From: Candidatus Aadella gelida
GTDB taxonomy: Bacteria; Omnitrophota; Gorgyraeia; Tantalellales; Tantalellaceae
DNA length: 48,022 bases
NCBI GenBank assembly: GCA_030765205.1
Contig: JAVCDB010000099.1
Location: 1 to 48,022 of the forward strand
Reading direction: 5' to 3'
Made by a program: the position numbers and the translations under genes. Positions 11,001 through 26,000 of this stretch are shown in pieces; the first letter of the stretch is position 1, and every line of letters starts with the position of its first letter. The notes below the pieces were generated by a model. It was not told where the DNA came from. It did no database searches and worked only from the letters and a program-made list of their open reading frames with translations.

Positions 11001-14000
11001 TTTTCAAATTCCTGAGGCAGAAGCCCCTTGAGAATACCTATCTGATTGAATACAAGTCTTGCCTCGTCAGATTGCCTGAGTTCCTTAGATCCGGATACAG
11101 CACCTTCCGGATGATACTTGAATTTCCATCCTTTGGTGAGATCTATGCCTTCGGCGCTGAACGGATTCGCGTATATGTCCCCTCCTATATTACCGTCCGC
11201 AACAGAAACGTTAAACAAATATACCTGTTCGTCGTTCCCTGTACGGCCCGTGTAATAAAGGTTTTCAAGTTCTCCTATCCCGGCCAAAGGATGTTTCCCA
11301 AAATCCAGCTGTGCTGTACCGGGTATCGTGTATCCTATGAGACGTTCCCACGCCCGGCTCATCTCCTCGCCGTCTCTGGTCTTTAAACGAAATTTTCCGA
11401 CAACTATGCCCGTATTTTTATGATCTACTTTGACCTTTTTTTGAAAATAGAACATCCCCTGCCCGTAGCCTTCTTCTCCCTTTCCGGGTAATATAATCTT
11501 CTGCGATCCGTCTAATGCATCATAAAGGAATGCGTTCTTATATGCTTTATAACCCGTATTTTGAGTCTTCCTAAACTCGAACAAGACATCCTCGTCAACA
11601 CCTATTATCATACCGGTCTCAGGATTTATATCTGCAGTACCTTCAAACATCTCATAAAATTCCGTTACGCGTCTATTACTCAATCCGTAACGTTCGTAAC
11701 CTTTTTTCCCGAGAAATATATTCTCTGCGGAATAACCGCCTTTTTCTCCTTCAAGAGGCACCGTAAGATACCATCCTTCGGGAAGGTTATTATTGGTCTG
11801 TCGAATAATTTTCAAAGTACCGTTTTCCCAATCTATAAATATCTGTCCGTCTTTTATACCCAGCGCAACTTCCCACTGTTCGGTCTCGAACTCTCTTTCG
11901 GCGGGTTTGAATGTCCTGTACACGACCAGACGTTCGCCTCTTTCGGCTAATGTCTTCAGAAGAGCTTTGGTATCTTTTATATCCCTAAGCTTCGGTTCTA
12001 TCCCGGTCATATCTATGATAGCCCTTTCTTCTATTCCATAATCATATACGAACACGGCAACATCGCTTACCTCTCCTTCTTCGTATACTGTACTTCCGTC
12101 TTTCGCTTGTTTACGCAAAAGATATCTTATCTCACTTCTTATCGGAAGTTTTCCGGTATCCTTATCCACGGCATACCTCGCTTCATCATACCAATACCGT
12201 GTTACATAATTCGTCATCAAGTTCTTCTCTTCAGCTATTCTGTAAAAATCCCCTTTTATCGGATCGCGGTAACGCGTGATATGCGATATCTGTTCAAACA
12301 CTTGTTTGCCATTATGATCATAGGTCTTCTCTGTAACAAGGTTCTTCAGATTATCATATATCACCGTTCTAGTAAGATACGCATCCTCATCGCCTACTAC
12401 TTTCTCTCTTATATGCTGATACCATGGTTTACCGTTAACATCATATACTCCGTAAGATTCCGTGACCGGTTTGTCCATGCCTGGTATCCATTCGACTTTA
12501 TGTCCCCATTTAGCGCTTTCCGGGACATCTGTTATGCGGACCTTTTTTTGCCCTACGTATGCAACGATACTGTTTGTATCTTTGTCAATCTCAGCTATCA
12601 CCCGTCCCTCATCGTCTGTTTTTATGCCGGATGTCAAAGTCTCCAATTCAAATTTCTCAGGTATAAAATTTATGCCTTTATAAACTCCTGAAGATTCAAC
12701 GGTAATCGTCACACCAAAAGAATTCTTGAGGATCTTCTTCTCTATTACCATACCGTTCTTATAGGTTGTACGTTCATTATATGTAAGCGTCCCGTCGGGA
12801 TTCTCCGCTATAGCTACGCTCTTATGTCCTTCAACATCTTTGAGCACTCCGGTTTCCGGATCATATCTTCTTTTTTCAGTGACAATGTCTTTCTCCGAGC
12901 CAAGGAAGATAAATCTGCCCATTCGATAAGAGAAAAACGATCTTTCTTTCATTTCTCCTGCAGTATACCCTCCGCCTTCTCTTTCATATTCTTTAACCTC
13001 TTTGGTCATTATATCTTCGGTTCGCTGGTTATTAAAAGCTTGGCGATATGTTTCCATAACGATCTTTGTTTTAGAATCTATCCCAATCCGGTCATAATCG
13101 TATAAAAGTACCGTTTTAAGAAGCATTTTACCCGTCCGGTCCATATAGGTATCAATGCGGCCTATTTCTCTTACTGCTCCATCCCTGTACCCTTTTTCGA
13201 TCGTACGAACATGAAAAAAAGCACGCTCTTCGGTAACTGTCTCGAATATGGGCTCTCCATTATCATTGATCCCTACACCTATCTTCGCTTTCCCGTCGGT
13301 AACATCCACAAAATCCTGCTTAACGCTCTCAAAATATGGTCTTTCATCTTCCGATGTTTCTCCCGGTTTATAGTATGACCGCACCAAATCTTCGAACACT
13401 ATTTTTTCTATATTTTCGCCCCACGCCCTTTCTCCCACTAAAGCACGTCGATCGAATACTCTGTCATTCTTATCTTTCCCCTTCTCGATAACTTCTTTAG
13501 GAACAACATACTTGGTCAATCCCGGATATTTCTCGCTCACATCGGTAGTTTTAATATCCTTTAAGGTGTGTTCTCCCGTGGCTAGATTGCCATAATTAAG
13601 CCTCGCCCATTCTTCGGTCTTTCTGCCCAGCTGATCTTTTACGGTGCTATACAGAAAAGTCTCTATTTCGGTAGCCCTCACACCGCGCCTGGAAAGTCTA
13701 TCAGCAAATTGGTTGAGCGTCATCGCACCTTTTTCCTTCGTATAATCAGAAAGGCTCTTGCCCGGTTCAGCGATGAAAACTTGTTTCTTTATGTACTTTT
13801 TATCGTCAGTCCTCTCCAGCAGCACGATAAACCCGTGTGATTCTGTTTCTTCTCTCGTGAGAGTAATCGAAAAATTCAATCCACCATCTTTACTGTTTTG
13901 CGTTATTTCTTCGAACGTTACGTCGCGGGTAAATATATCCAGTTTTATTTTCTCAACTTCTGTCTCCCCATCCTTATTTTCACTGACTTTGAGTTTCTCA

Positions 14001-17000
14001 ATCATCAGAGGTTCGGAAAATTGTCCGGTATCCTCTAGCCCTCTTACTCTAACAACAGATCCATCATTTTCCTTCTCGGTTTTCCCTAAATACCTTATTA
14101 CAGTACCTTCATCATCATGATATTTCACCTGTACTTGCTGTATTGTTCTCAAACCGGACTCAAACGGCAGAAGCGGAAATTCCACAATACTTACACGTCT
14201 TTTTTCGGGAGTATAAAAATATGAACTGACGATCTCGCCGGGAGTCGTCGGTTTCTCTTTAGAGAACTTGCGTACCACGGTAAGACTGCTGCCCCTTGGA
14301 AACTTAACACCTTCTTTTACACCAGGCAGGAATAATGTTACATCCTTTTTTTCCAAAACTTTATATTCATACTGTTCCGACATATATCCGGTAACATAGG
14401 GTATATTCTCTTTAGACAACCGCAGTTGTCCGGTATATCTAGCGTCAGACTTATCGGAACCGCCTATGGTCACATATACATTATCTGATCCGTATTCCTG
14501 TGAATACGCTGCTATTTGTCTGCGGTTTCCGTCAAGAAGTATATATGATACGCCTTTTTCTACACCGAATTCATATTTCAGCAAACGTTTCACACTACGT
14601 ACTGCGCTTATATCTATATCCTCGCTGAGTATTTGTGGTATCACTTTCCTCGCGTCTTTCCATCCAAGCCGTTTTTCTTTTGTCGGAGCCGACATCAAAC
14701 CAGTAGTCACCACAGATTTTCTCTGTGCGGGTTTTTTCTTTATCTCTTTATCTTTTCTGCCGGTCACCTGTTGATCCAAAGCCTCAACTGCAGTCCCTAC
14801 TATTTCCTGCACGGCATCCCCACCCGGTACCGTTGCCTTTACAGCACTTTTCAGGGTATTCCTGACCGCTTGAGATACGGATCCTTTCTTCTCCATAAAA
14901 CTAACTAGATCCTTAAATATCTCAAGAACAGCTTTAATATGCGTCTTGGGACTATATGGATATTGCTCATCTGTCCAGTACAAGACCCCTTTATATCCTT
15001 TGTCTGTCAGTATTTTTATATCGCGTTTTATTTCTTTCTGATCTTTCTCTCTTTTCCCGCCCGAAGCTGTCTTTACCGTAGGATCAAGTTCCGTGACAAC
15101 AAATTTTACTTTATCCCGCGCCCAATCGGGCACATTAAACTGACCCACTGATGGGTAACTTTCCGTGATCTCCTCGTAACTATGAGTTGTCATAACTATC
15201 TCTATATCTCCGGATAGTATCCTGTCCTTATACCTATCCAGAAGATAGAACCAGTTAGCAAATTCATCGTAACTTCTCGTACCCACCGTGACACTTATGC
15301 CTTTTGTTCCGGTTCTTAGTATCTCGTCTATAACCTCGTTCACGAATGCCTGACGTTCTCCGGGTGAAAGAGCCACTGCTCCTACAGGTTCATTCATTAT
15401 GTCCCAGCATACCTTTACACCTTTTTTCGTGGCATCTTTTTCCACTGTCTTAACGAATCCCGCCAGTGTCTTGGCAAGTTCTTTACGTCTTTCCGGATTT
15501 TTCAGGGCTTCTGGGAACTCAACACCATCGTTACTATTGGAATTCGCCATATGAAAATCCAATAATGTGACATAAAGGTTATTAACCCCTTTCTCCCTTA
15601 TATTGCTTAAATATTTTTTAGCGTCGCTTACGGCCTTCTGCTCTATTCTGGAACCTGTCGATGTAACGTGTAATCCGTTATCTTTCTGTTTCCCGCTGAA
15701 TGCCGGCATAACCCTCAATGTGTTTATCCCGGGTGTTACATATTTATCCACCTGCGGCAGACCCTGAGCATTACCGAATATGCCGTACCTGTTATAATAT
15801 CCACTGCTACCCGCCTGCACCTCATCTCCTTTAACAACATCGGTCTTCCCTGGTACTTTTGCGTACAACTCACGTTTTTCCGTGGCTACCGCACCTACAC
15901 CCTTATCTGCCTGCACCGTAATGCTGGTAATTATTACTTCTCCGTCAAATCCGCATGTTGCCGAACTGCCTAACGCAAACTTGAGTCCCAATTGTCTTAC
16001 TTTATTGATATTGCCGCCGTGACTTTTCCAATGATGAGGTTTGACGATAATTGTTTTTTCACCGCTACTGAGTTCGCCCAGTTCCCACGCGCTATCACTG
16101 TACCCCCAGCTGGTATCCTTGGCAACTACCTGCACATGAACCGCATCAACACCGCGTCTGGGATTTTTCATCTTGATCTTGATCACAATGTTTTTATCGC
16201 TAATGTCTTTGATATCGGGAAGATCGAGCCATGCGAAAGATTTAGCGTCTCTTTTGGGTAAATTTATTTTAAGATGCAATCCGTCGTCCTGTTTTGACAC
16301 TTTTATATCATCTTTCTCGGGTTTCCAATTATCATTCTGCGCGAAATCAAAATCCCCTTTTTCTCCCGCTATAAGAGGCCCCACCCAAAACTCAGAAACT
16401 ATACGCACTGCGTTCCCGACAAAATCAGATTTTCGCGTCATAGCGGCTTCTGCAGCGTTTGTAAAAACTTCTTGTTGGGTGCTTACTTCAATAGATTTTA
16501 CAGGCTCTTCACCAGCGGGCATGTCCGGAAGACTTGCCTGTATAGACCGTCTTACCTTCTCCCTAAGTTCCGATACCGATCCCTCTCCGGTCTCCATGGG
16601 TACTTGGCCGGTATCATACGTATCGTCTGATAGAATATCCGGAGTTAACAACACTTCCCATTCGGTCTCTATCGTTGAATGTATTAAAGCTTTAGTTATC
16701 CTGTCTCCGTCAAAAAATCCCGTTGTTTCCTTATCAAGATCGATACCTAACTCTTTACTTATAATTTTCCTTACACCCGGATTCTCTAATCTTTCCATTA
16801 CACTCGTAATCGCTTCAATTCGGTCATTAGGAGTCATATCGCGTATGATCCCTTTTATGACCTGATAATTATATCCGAGGAGTGAGACGATCTCATCTTC
16901 TGTCATAAGACCCTTCATTTCTCTTTTTATCTTACCTAAATACATCTCTTTTGCAGCGACATATTCCATTGTGGAATTATATACATACAATGTTTTAAAA

Positions 17001-20000
17001 AGACGAGATATCTTGATAAGTTCCTCGTTTACCTGATCCCGCATAGCACTCGTTTGCAAAGCTTGGCTAGTTCTTCCGCCTTTTTCAGCCTGCATGATCA
17101 TCTCATCTATTTTGTCCAAAATACCAAATTCCGGATACATCGCAATATCTTCGGGTGTTATATGGTCATACACCTGGTCTGTAAGCGGTTTGATTGCTTT
17201 TATCTCCCGGAAAATCTTTTCCATATCCTTAAATGTCAGACCTTGCTGCATCATATAAGCGTATATAGCCTGAAACAGCGCATTATCACGACTACTACTG
17301 ACTGAAATAACCACATCACGCCCATAATAATCGGATAGTATCGCTCTTATCTTTTCCTTATCAGCGGAAGCTATATCCACAGATACATTAGCTTCCCATC
17401 TTTCAAAAAGATCCCTTACCTTTTTCTCCCATCGCGCGGCATCTTGCCCATCATCTTTTTTTGCGCCGGATATCCGCTCGAACATAGCTATATCCTCTTC
17501 TATCCTTACCTCCAGAGGAACGATCTCCCCGCGTTCGAAATATTCATTATCCGCATTCGTAGCTTCAGGAATGATAAAATTGTCTCCTCTGCCGGTCTTT
17601 TCGTTATATGCTACAAATTCGGTCAGAAAGTTCACATATCCTATTTTGGCGAATATATCCGGCATTATCCCGCTCTCTTCGTCATCGATATTATATTTTG
17701 TTATCATGAGTATCCCGGGCCACGGGGTAAAATATGATCCTAACCAGTCTGGTATATCCTTACCCTCAAATCTCTCCAGAAGAGAGTTCTTCTCAATAAG
17801 TCCTATAAACCTGTTAAGATGTTTTTCCGCAGAAACGTTATTAAAAAGGTATCTTCCTGATGTATCTTTTCTTGAGAAATATGAGGTCCATAATGCTACC
17901 CATTCATCTTTAGTAAAATATTTTTGACTGACGATAGACCCGCTATTATCCATCGCATCAATCGCCTTTAGAAACCTTATGATATTGTTCCTAATCGTTC
18001 CATCAAGCGCATTTATATCTATTTTTTCATATACCGGCACCGGTGTACTTACCATAGCCTTAGGTCTCTGTGCCTTTTTATGCAGATAATCGCGTAAGTT
18101 TTCTATCCATCCTTTTTTCTTAGAGACTTCTTCAACAACAGATGCGGGAACTGTCTCCTCTGTAAGTTCGGATGTAGCGCGCCACAGAAGTTCGGACTGC
18201 AGCTTAAATTCATCTACATCTTTTATATATTCGTTAACTGCTTCAAGGTACCCTATCTTAGCGTCTCTCGCATCAAGCACGGCTTTGGCATATGTCCAGT
18301 AATCATAATCACTAGTAGCCGATTCATACCTTCCCCGTGCATCCTCTGCAAACTCCATTGACGCGATAACTCTTTCATAAAAACCTTTAACCCTGCTGTA
18401 ACCCATCTCTACGGACTCGCCCAACTGTTCAAGTCTTCTCACATGATCTCTCTGGGCTTTTTCTATTTGAAGAGACGTCACCGCTTTTTTAGCCTTATTG
18501 ACTTCCTGTTTAGCCTTGCTCCTGCCGAAATCCCACAGGTGGAACACCGCCGCCAATGTCACCGAACTATATCGACCATCATCTGTAATAAAGCTCGAAC
18601 TTGGAGAAACATCTATCTCGGGATTCCATCTTTCTTTTTTTGCAAGATCGTCGTTAATAAGATCTTTTACAAGTTGCTGATGAAAAAATTCGATTTCAGG
18701 ATCTCTGTGCGCAATATCTCCCGAGTAAAATGACGGGATGATCGATGCAAATTCACGTACTTTCTCAGCTCCCCCGTCTGTCTTTCTGAAATATTCGACT
18801 ATACTCGAGAATGTATAAAACTCCGTTGTGCTTTTAGCTATATCGGTTATCCCTATTACCCAGTTATCTTCTGACGTTTCACGAGTACCTGAAGTTATGC
18901 CTAAAAGCTGAGCCAACTCATCTTTTTTGTCCTTAAGTTCATATTCTAGTTTCTTTATCGCTAATTCCGCGGCGTTGATATGTTCACCGGTTTCGTCGCG
19001 TTCTCGCATACCGGCTTCAATCCTAATTTTTTCGATCTCTTTACTTTGCCTGAATGTATCACTCACTTTCTTCATCACATCTATCTTTGATTCTATTAAC
19101 CTAATATCCGACGTGATAACGGCAAGGTCATGATAATCTTCCCTGGCTTGCCGGTCAGATAATGTCATTTTCTGCTGATCTGTAAGATCAGCCATTCTGT
19201 TCAGTCTGCTATCATAAATGTTGTATATATTCCATGTCACTCCCGCACTCATAATACCTTTGTTAGGTCCGACAGTTTTTCTTAACTTACCAATATTCGG
19301 ATTGACTTTAACTATTCCGGGCGGAGTATTAACAGAAGGGGAGATAAACGCGGTAAATCTTGGGGGTATATTTGCCCTAAAATCAAGAACTGCATTATCC
19401 AAGTCCTTGAGATATTTCTGCTCGACCCTGGCTTCAGATCGAGCCCGTATCCTTTCCTGCGGTATTACAGTTGAATCCGCTTCCATGGACTGTTCTTGTT
19501 CTGTCCCGGATATTTTGGACGTTTTATCTTCCAATATATTCGCAGCAATAAGATCCTTTTTAGATTCTATTAGGTCCTTTTCGGCCTGTCTAAGCCGTGT
19601 CACGGCTTCCCTTATCTTCTCGGGACGGGTCATAGGAGTACTAACAATCTTTTTGTAATTCCTTTTAGCTTCGGCTACATTAACTTGGTTCGACATAACC
19701 GAACGCTCCGCAAGTTCTACCTGCCCCTTACCCTGCGACCCCAGACTTGCAAGATCATCATTCTCCTGCTGCACAGCTTTTTCAATATTTTTCAGACGGC
19801 TCTCTATATACTTTCTCATCTTCTCTTTATCCTTGAGAAACGGAAACCCTTCGCCTACCATCATGCGGCTGGTATAATATCCATTTTCATCAATGATTCC
19901 TAAAGATATCAGCACCTTACCAAGCTTTTTCGTTCCCATATCTTCCACAAGCTGCATAAGTACAATATATTCTTCCCTTTGTTTTTCAAGTGTCCATAAC

Positions 20001-23000
20001 CTCATCCGCGGATCCATACCCCCCATGAACTCGGAAGCTAGATAAGCGCGAATAACTTCAGGCGTAACATCTCCAGATGCACCCAGTTCGGCATCTTCGG
20101 CACTCTCATATCCCAGAAGTCTTCTTAATCTCAACGCGGCTACATCTCTTTCAGTCTCAGCTTTAATACGACGAAGGTTAGCTTTTCCAAACTCGGCATC
20201 AAAAACTTCTTTTCCTTCACTGCTGATCATTAACTGCTTTCTTTCTTCCCATATACGACGTTCTTCCTCCAACGCACGTGCACTTTCCTCTCCAGCCAGC
20301 ATATATGCTAAACGTGCAATTGCTGTTTTCTCTAAAAGTTCAGCATTTTCACGACCATGCATAAACCTGGCAGCTTCCCCTCTGACCTGAATGAGAAGTT
20401 TAATTTTTTCTTTGTGACCTTTCCATGGATTGAACCAACCAAATCCTTCGGAAGCTTTTTCTTCAGCGAACTTTTCCGAAGCTTTCCAATATTCTTGGGT
20501 CTTTTGTGCATTGTAAAGCGCTCCTCCCTGAACGGACTGCCTTGTCCTGGCATTAGCGTTTTCTTCGGCATAGAATTCAGGATTTATTCCGCGGATATTC
20601 AGATTATTTCCTGCTGAGATTTTTGTTAGGTATCCTTCTTTTGCAAGTTCTTTTATTTTAAGATCAACCTCTCTGTACATACTGTTAACATCGGCCAACA
20701 TCTTCTCTGTTTGCCTAAGTTCTTCGAGTACTGTAGCCAGAGTATAAAAATTACCCATTTGAAGAGCAAGCTCGCCGCGTTTAACCGCTTTTTCAAGAGT
20801 AATGATCAGAGGCTTTATTTTATCGCGCATCTCACCATAATAATCTTTGAGACGCAGTAGTCCCCGCATAAGATCTTCATTATCCGTCCTACCGGATATT
20901 TCCTCGGATCTTATGATTTCCCTGGTTATATCATATAACTCGTTACTAACATCCGGCCCTTTGGATATTCTTATTATCGGACCTATCCCCAGACTTGTAT
21001 TCGTTAGGGAAAATCCTATTCTCATACCTAATTTCACACCTATCTTACTCTCGGCAAGTTGTTTAGCTTCTTTCTCGTTAGATATACCTATCTCGAGTCT
21101 TTTGATGGGCCCGTAATAATCTCTCCAGAAATCTCCGGGGTCTATACCCTTTCCTTCCAGTACCGAGTTTATGAGTTCAAAAGAAATATTTTTAAACCCG
21201 ACTATTTCTATACCCTGTTGTGCTCCTATAAGTTTCTCTATCTCTGCCCGTATCTTGACCTTATTCTGACGCGCATTCATCAATCTAGTCTTGACTTTTT
21301 CAGTCTCGTTCCGCGCCTTTAAAAGTTCAGCTGCATCGCGTTTTTTAGCGTTATACTCTTTTTCTATAACACGATAATATACTTCAGCAGATTTTAGTTC
21401 GTTCTTTATACGATTCTCATGTTCCTCGGCATTATACAGATCATTAAGACGAAGTATTACCCTATACACCAGGTTCTTCATAAAATCTTTGTTCTCTATA
21501 TTCTTTTTAAGGTACTCAAGAGCGGCATGTCTATCCGCTGCTTCAAAACTTTTGTTATCGGTACCAAAAAATATAAAGTCAATACTGCTACCAAAACTGA
21601 TATCGGCCTCTTCTATAGAGAAAAACGCCCCTATAGACGCTTTGATGGGATCCAGGTAATTCTTGCGCACACTTTCGCCCTCGGCGAACTTTGCCCTATC
21701 TTCCATATCTTTTACTCTAGCATCAAGAGAACTCAGCGCGGCTCTTATAATACCTTCAGTAGACGTCATCGCCCCACGTGGCAGAACATCCCCTATCCTG
21801 TATATCTTGATTATCTTCCCGTTATCCTGTTCAACACCAATAACGTCTCCGAAAAACCCATATGATATTCCGTCACTACCGATTGCCTTCCGCGGGTAGG
21901 ATCCTCTTACGGGATCCGCTTTTATGTCCGCAAGCTGTACCCGATTCTTCCCTGATGGATCTTCAGTAAAATATGTAACATTTTTCTGGGGAAGCTCTTC
22001 AGGTGTCCCTTCTGAATACTTGACCTCTTTCACTTCTCCATTACTACCTGCCCTGTAAAGCACTCCGTAAGGTCTTAAAAGTTTATACTCTCTCTTATCG
22101 TCTTGCTCTCCCACTACAAATGTATCAGCTTTGTCTAGAGCTTCTCTGACCCTCTGTTCCGCTCCGGGCCCCTGCGCATATATATCTTCCACACTTACTT
22201 TTCTGTCCCCGCTTACGAGGACTGAATTCATAGGTATATCCTCAATATCTCTTATCAATACCTCGTCACGTGATATTCCGGACCAGAACAAAAATCGGTA
22301 TTTCTCATGCTTTACACCTAATGCGATCGGCTGGGTGACTTTCCAGACCTTACCGTTATCCGTCTGTGCAAAATTAATTATATGTTTGGGTTCACCGTTA
22401 CGATCAGTAATTTCATCGGCATAGTTTTTCAATCTATATTTTTCGACATCGGCTTCTATTATTTCACCATTTGCGTCCATAACAAACCTAGGTAAAGTCA
22501 ATACGTCTTCAATTCTCTTGGCACCTTCAGGACTTACAACCTCTTCGGGCTCTATATAGGTCACCGTTGACTCTGCAGGGCGTTCAAGCTTTTCGCCAGA
22601 CGGTTCCACGGTTATCTCTATTTTTTCAGGACTTTCTGCTAATACAATATCTTTTTTGATATCGGCTTCTGTGATAGTTTCTTTTACGAGCGGTTCTTCT
22701 TTTTTCGTAGGGGGGGTAGAGACTCTTTCTTTGTCAAATATTATAGTTTCTTTTATTAGTCTTACGTCGTCTTCGTCAAGCGCCTCCCGGAGCTCCTCTT
22801 TATTTTCACTCTGTGCTCTTTCTTCAAAAAGATCCCTTGTCACCACTTTTTCAACCGGAGTCATTTCTGCCCTATAATGAGACGCAAAGGAAACAATTAT
22901 TTTGTAGAGGTTATGTAACGCTTCTTGAACTTCAGGATTTCCCCGTTTCAGGGCTTTACTCAAAGCTGCCGCGCTTATCTTACCTATCTTCCCATCATCC

Positions 23001-26000
23001 CTGAGACTTAAAATACGCTGTAATGTTTTTACGCGTGATTGTATATTCCACTTGGTCACCATGGGTAAGCCTTCACCTGATGCGTCATACCTTAAAGACT
23101 TAAGCGTGGTTATAAGCGCTTCTTCGGTTCCGGGATTTTGATCCACTTTATAATTAGTAAAAGCTGTTTCTGCGTTATTCAACAGCTGATATATATTCAA
23201 TCCCTCCGGAGAAATAACAGACGGTATCTCTATCTCTTCTTCTCTATCCTCTCTTCCTATCTGTTCTTCCTTTTCTCTTACAACTGTTCTTTCCGAGGTA
23301 ATATCCCGCTCCAATCTCTCTTCCTCGGAAACTCCTTCTAATGTAACAGGCTGTTCCTGTTTCGTTTTCTCTATGAGTTCATGTATCATGGCGCCTAGCG
23401 TTATCGGACCAACTTTTCCGTCATCTTTTATGCCCTTATCTGTCTGGAACGCCCTAGTGGCAGCGCGGCTTAATTTCCCATAATCCTCATCCACTTCAAG
23501 ATCATACCCTAAACTCTTCAACGCACTCTGCCATTCTCCGGCTTCTGAGCTGTTATAATGGTTGGCAATAAGCAGTCCGCCATTGTTTATAAAAACATTA
23601 AGATCATGGATGTCTTCTATAGCAGGCTTATACTCGAGGTTTGCCTGGATAAATTTTAGAGCTTCTACATGAGTGGCAAATCCTTCAGGTATCTCCGTAA
23701 CGGGTACCGTTACTGTTTTCATTACCTTTGTTGCCTCAGTCTCCGCCAGTTCTTTCTCGGCCTGATCTGCGGCTAGCTGTTCCTTCTTAAGGTTCTCTGC
23801 GGCTATCTTGTCTTTCTCGGCCTCATCTGCGGCTAGCTGTTCCTTCTTAAGATTCTCTGCGGCTATCTTGTCTTTCTCGGCCTGATCTGCGGCTAGCTGT
23901 TCCTTAGCCTTTAAAGATTCATCTACTAACAATTCGTCCGTTATATCTTGCTCTGCTGACTGTTTTTTTGCCCATTTCTTTACCGCATCTGACTTCATAA
24001 AAGATGCCATTCGTTTCTCGATCTTGTCGAAAGCCTTTATAGCTGCGGCATCTTCCGCTGACAATTCTTGCCCATCAGCCTGTTTAGCGAGTATTTGAAT
24101 TAGCTGGTCAAGGGCATAAGCGTCCATGTAGTTTGTAACATTGAGTCCCCCTCCGTAGATGATCTCATTAAAATCACGTATTACCCTCTCTATTGGTGTA
24201 TTAACCGCCAGGTGCCGCTCATTACCTGGCCTGAAAGGTTTGAACGCATCAAGAAGGGCATCACGATATTGTTCGGGATCCGACTTGAACGCCGAGAGTA
24301 CATCCTTCGCACCTACAAAATCACTTATGAACTTGTTGCTGGCGCTAAGCGGAAAGGGTAAACTTATTCCTCCGGCAGACTGGTCTGCGAGTTGTGCCAC
24401 CCGTATTTGATCTCTTACGTCATCGGGCACTATAAAGTCGGGGATTATTTGAGTGTCAATATCCTGGACAGCTGTAAATATTCCACTGCCAACATCTATA
24501 TCTGCACCTATATCTGTTCCTATATTCTGATCAAGACCTCCTGTCCCAGGAGAAGCAATTGCCGTAGAAAAACTAGCACATATCATGGGCACTATCAGGA
24601 CGCCTACTATGCTAGCAACTACAACGCCGCACGTATATCTAAAGGCCGGTGACTTTCCTATATATGGCACTTTAGATAAAACCGATGTCAATGGTACGCT
24701 AAACTTGCTAAGTATATTTAAGATCTTGTCAAAAACAGATTCAGAAACAATATATGAATTTGAATTCGCTTCCGGAAAGATCATTTTAAACGCTTCCGAT
24801 AAATTCTTAAATTCTCCCATCTGACCGCTTTTCTCTAAGAAATATCTCGTTCTCGCTACAACATTTTTACCGGATTCTTTTATTTCGTTGAGTTCCTGCC
24901 AATGAGATTCGATCTCTAGTAAGGATTCTTCCGCGATCATATTTGCATACTGACCTATAAGAGCTTCCTTATCCTTGTTATTTTGATCAATAAGTTTCTT
25001 TTGATCACCAGACATCTCCCCTATTAGAGCTTCATTCTCAATAATTTTATTTAATTGTTTCCCAAGCCAGCTTTTATCTCTTTGCACAGTTTTGCTGACC
25101 GCCCAATGTATTTTTTCTATATCGGTAAGTTTTTCTTCTGTGGGATCGATACTATAACTGATTATTGCCAGCAAGTTATTTCCGATCTCCCGAATAGCTT
25201 GCCGCTTATCGTACGAGGTTAAATGTTGGCTCACAAATTCATCATGTCTAGTTTGAAATGCTCTTTCCCTGTCCCATCTCAAACCTAAACTATCTTCTCC
25301 GTTTATCCATTCCTGGTCTTTTAACTTAGAAATATTTTCTTCCGTGGGATCTTCAACATATTCCCATACTGTTTCCAAAACCTCTTTATAACCTTTTTTG
25401 TCCTCACTATATATTATCTTTACCCTCTCAACGGCCTGGCGTATCTTTTCTTTTGAAACATTAGACAGGTCATCCGATCCTATAACATTCTCTACAATAT
25501 CTTTACCTTCAGAACTTCCTTCTCTAATCTTATAAAGATATTCGGCTGCTTGGGCATTTTCCTCATCACCTATCAAGAAGTTTTGTATAAGTTTGTTTAA
25601 GGTTTCCTGTTCCCGCTCATCCAGAGCGTCAAAGGGGAGCATCTCTTTCTCTATTTTCTTTCCTGTTATACTTTCCAATAGAATCCCGTTTAAGATCATG
25701 GGCTGATTCGATACTGCATACTTATAGTAAAAATCATCTATGTGATTTCTTGCGTCAGATCGTTCCGCAGGTGTCAGTTCATTAAACCCTTTGATCAAAT
25801 CAACGATATACAAGATCTGGCCCTTCAGACCACCATCGGGAAAAAATTCTGCGATCATATCAACCGAATCTTCTTCTGAGGGGACAATCTTCTCCAAAAG
25901 GCTTATAAGCTTCTCACTGTTTTCTCCGCTTATCCCGTCACTACTATCCGTAATGGTCTGAGCATGCATTTCCGAGGCTGTTGAAAAGATTTCCTCTTCA

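Noticed and set aside
10750-14740. Rhs toxin with YD repeats
   Set aside because: YD-like turns are irregular, the Rhs core motif is missing, and the region is followed by membrane segments rather than a toxin tip.
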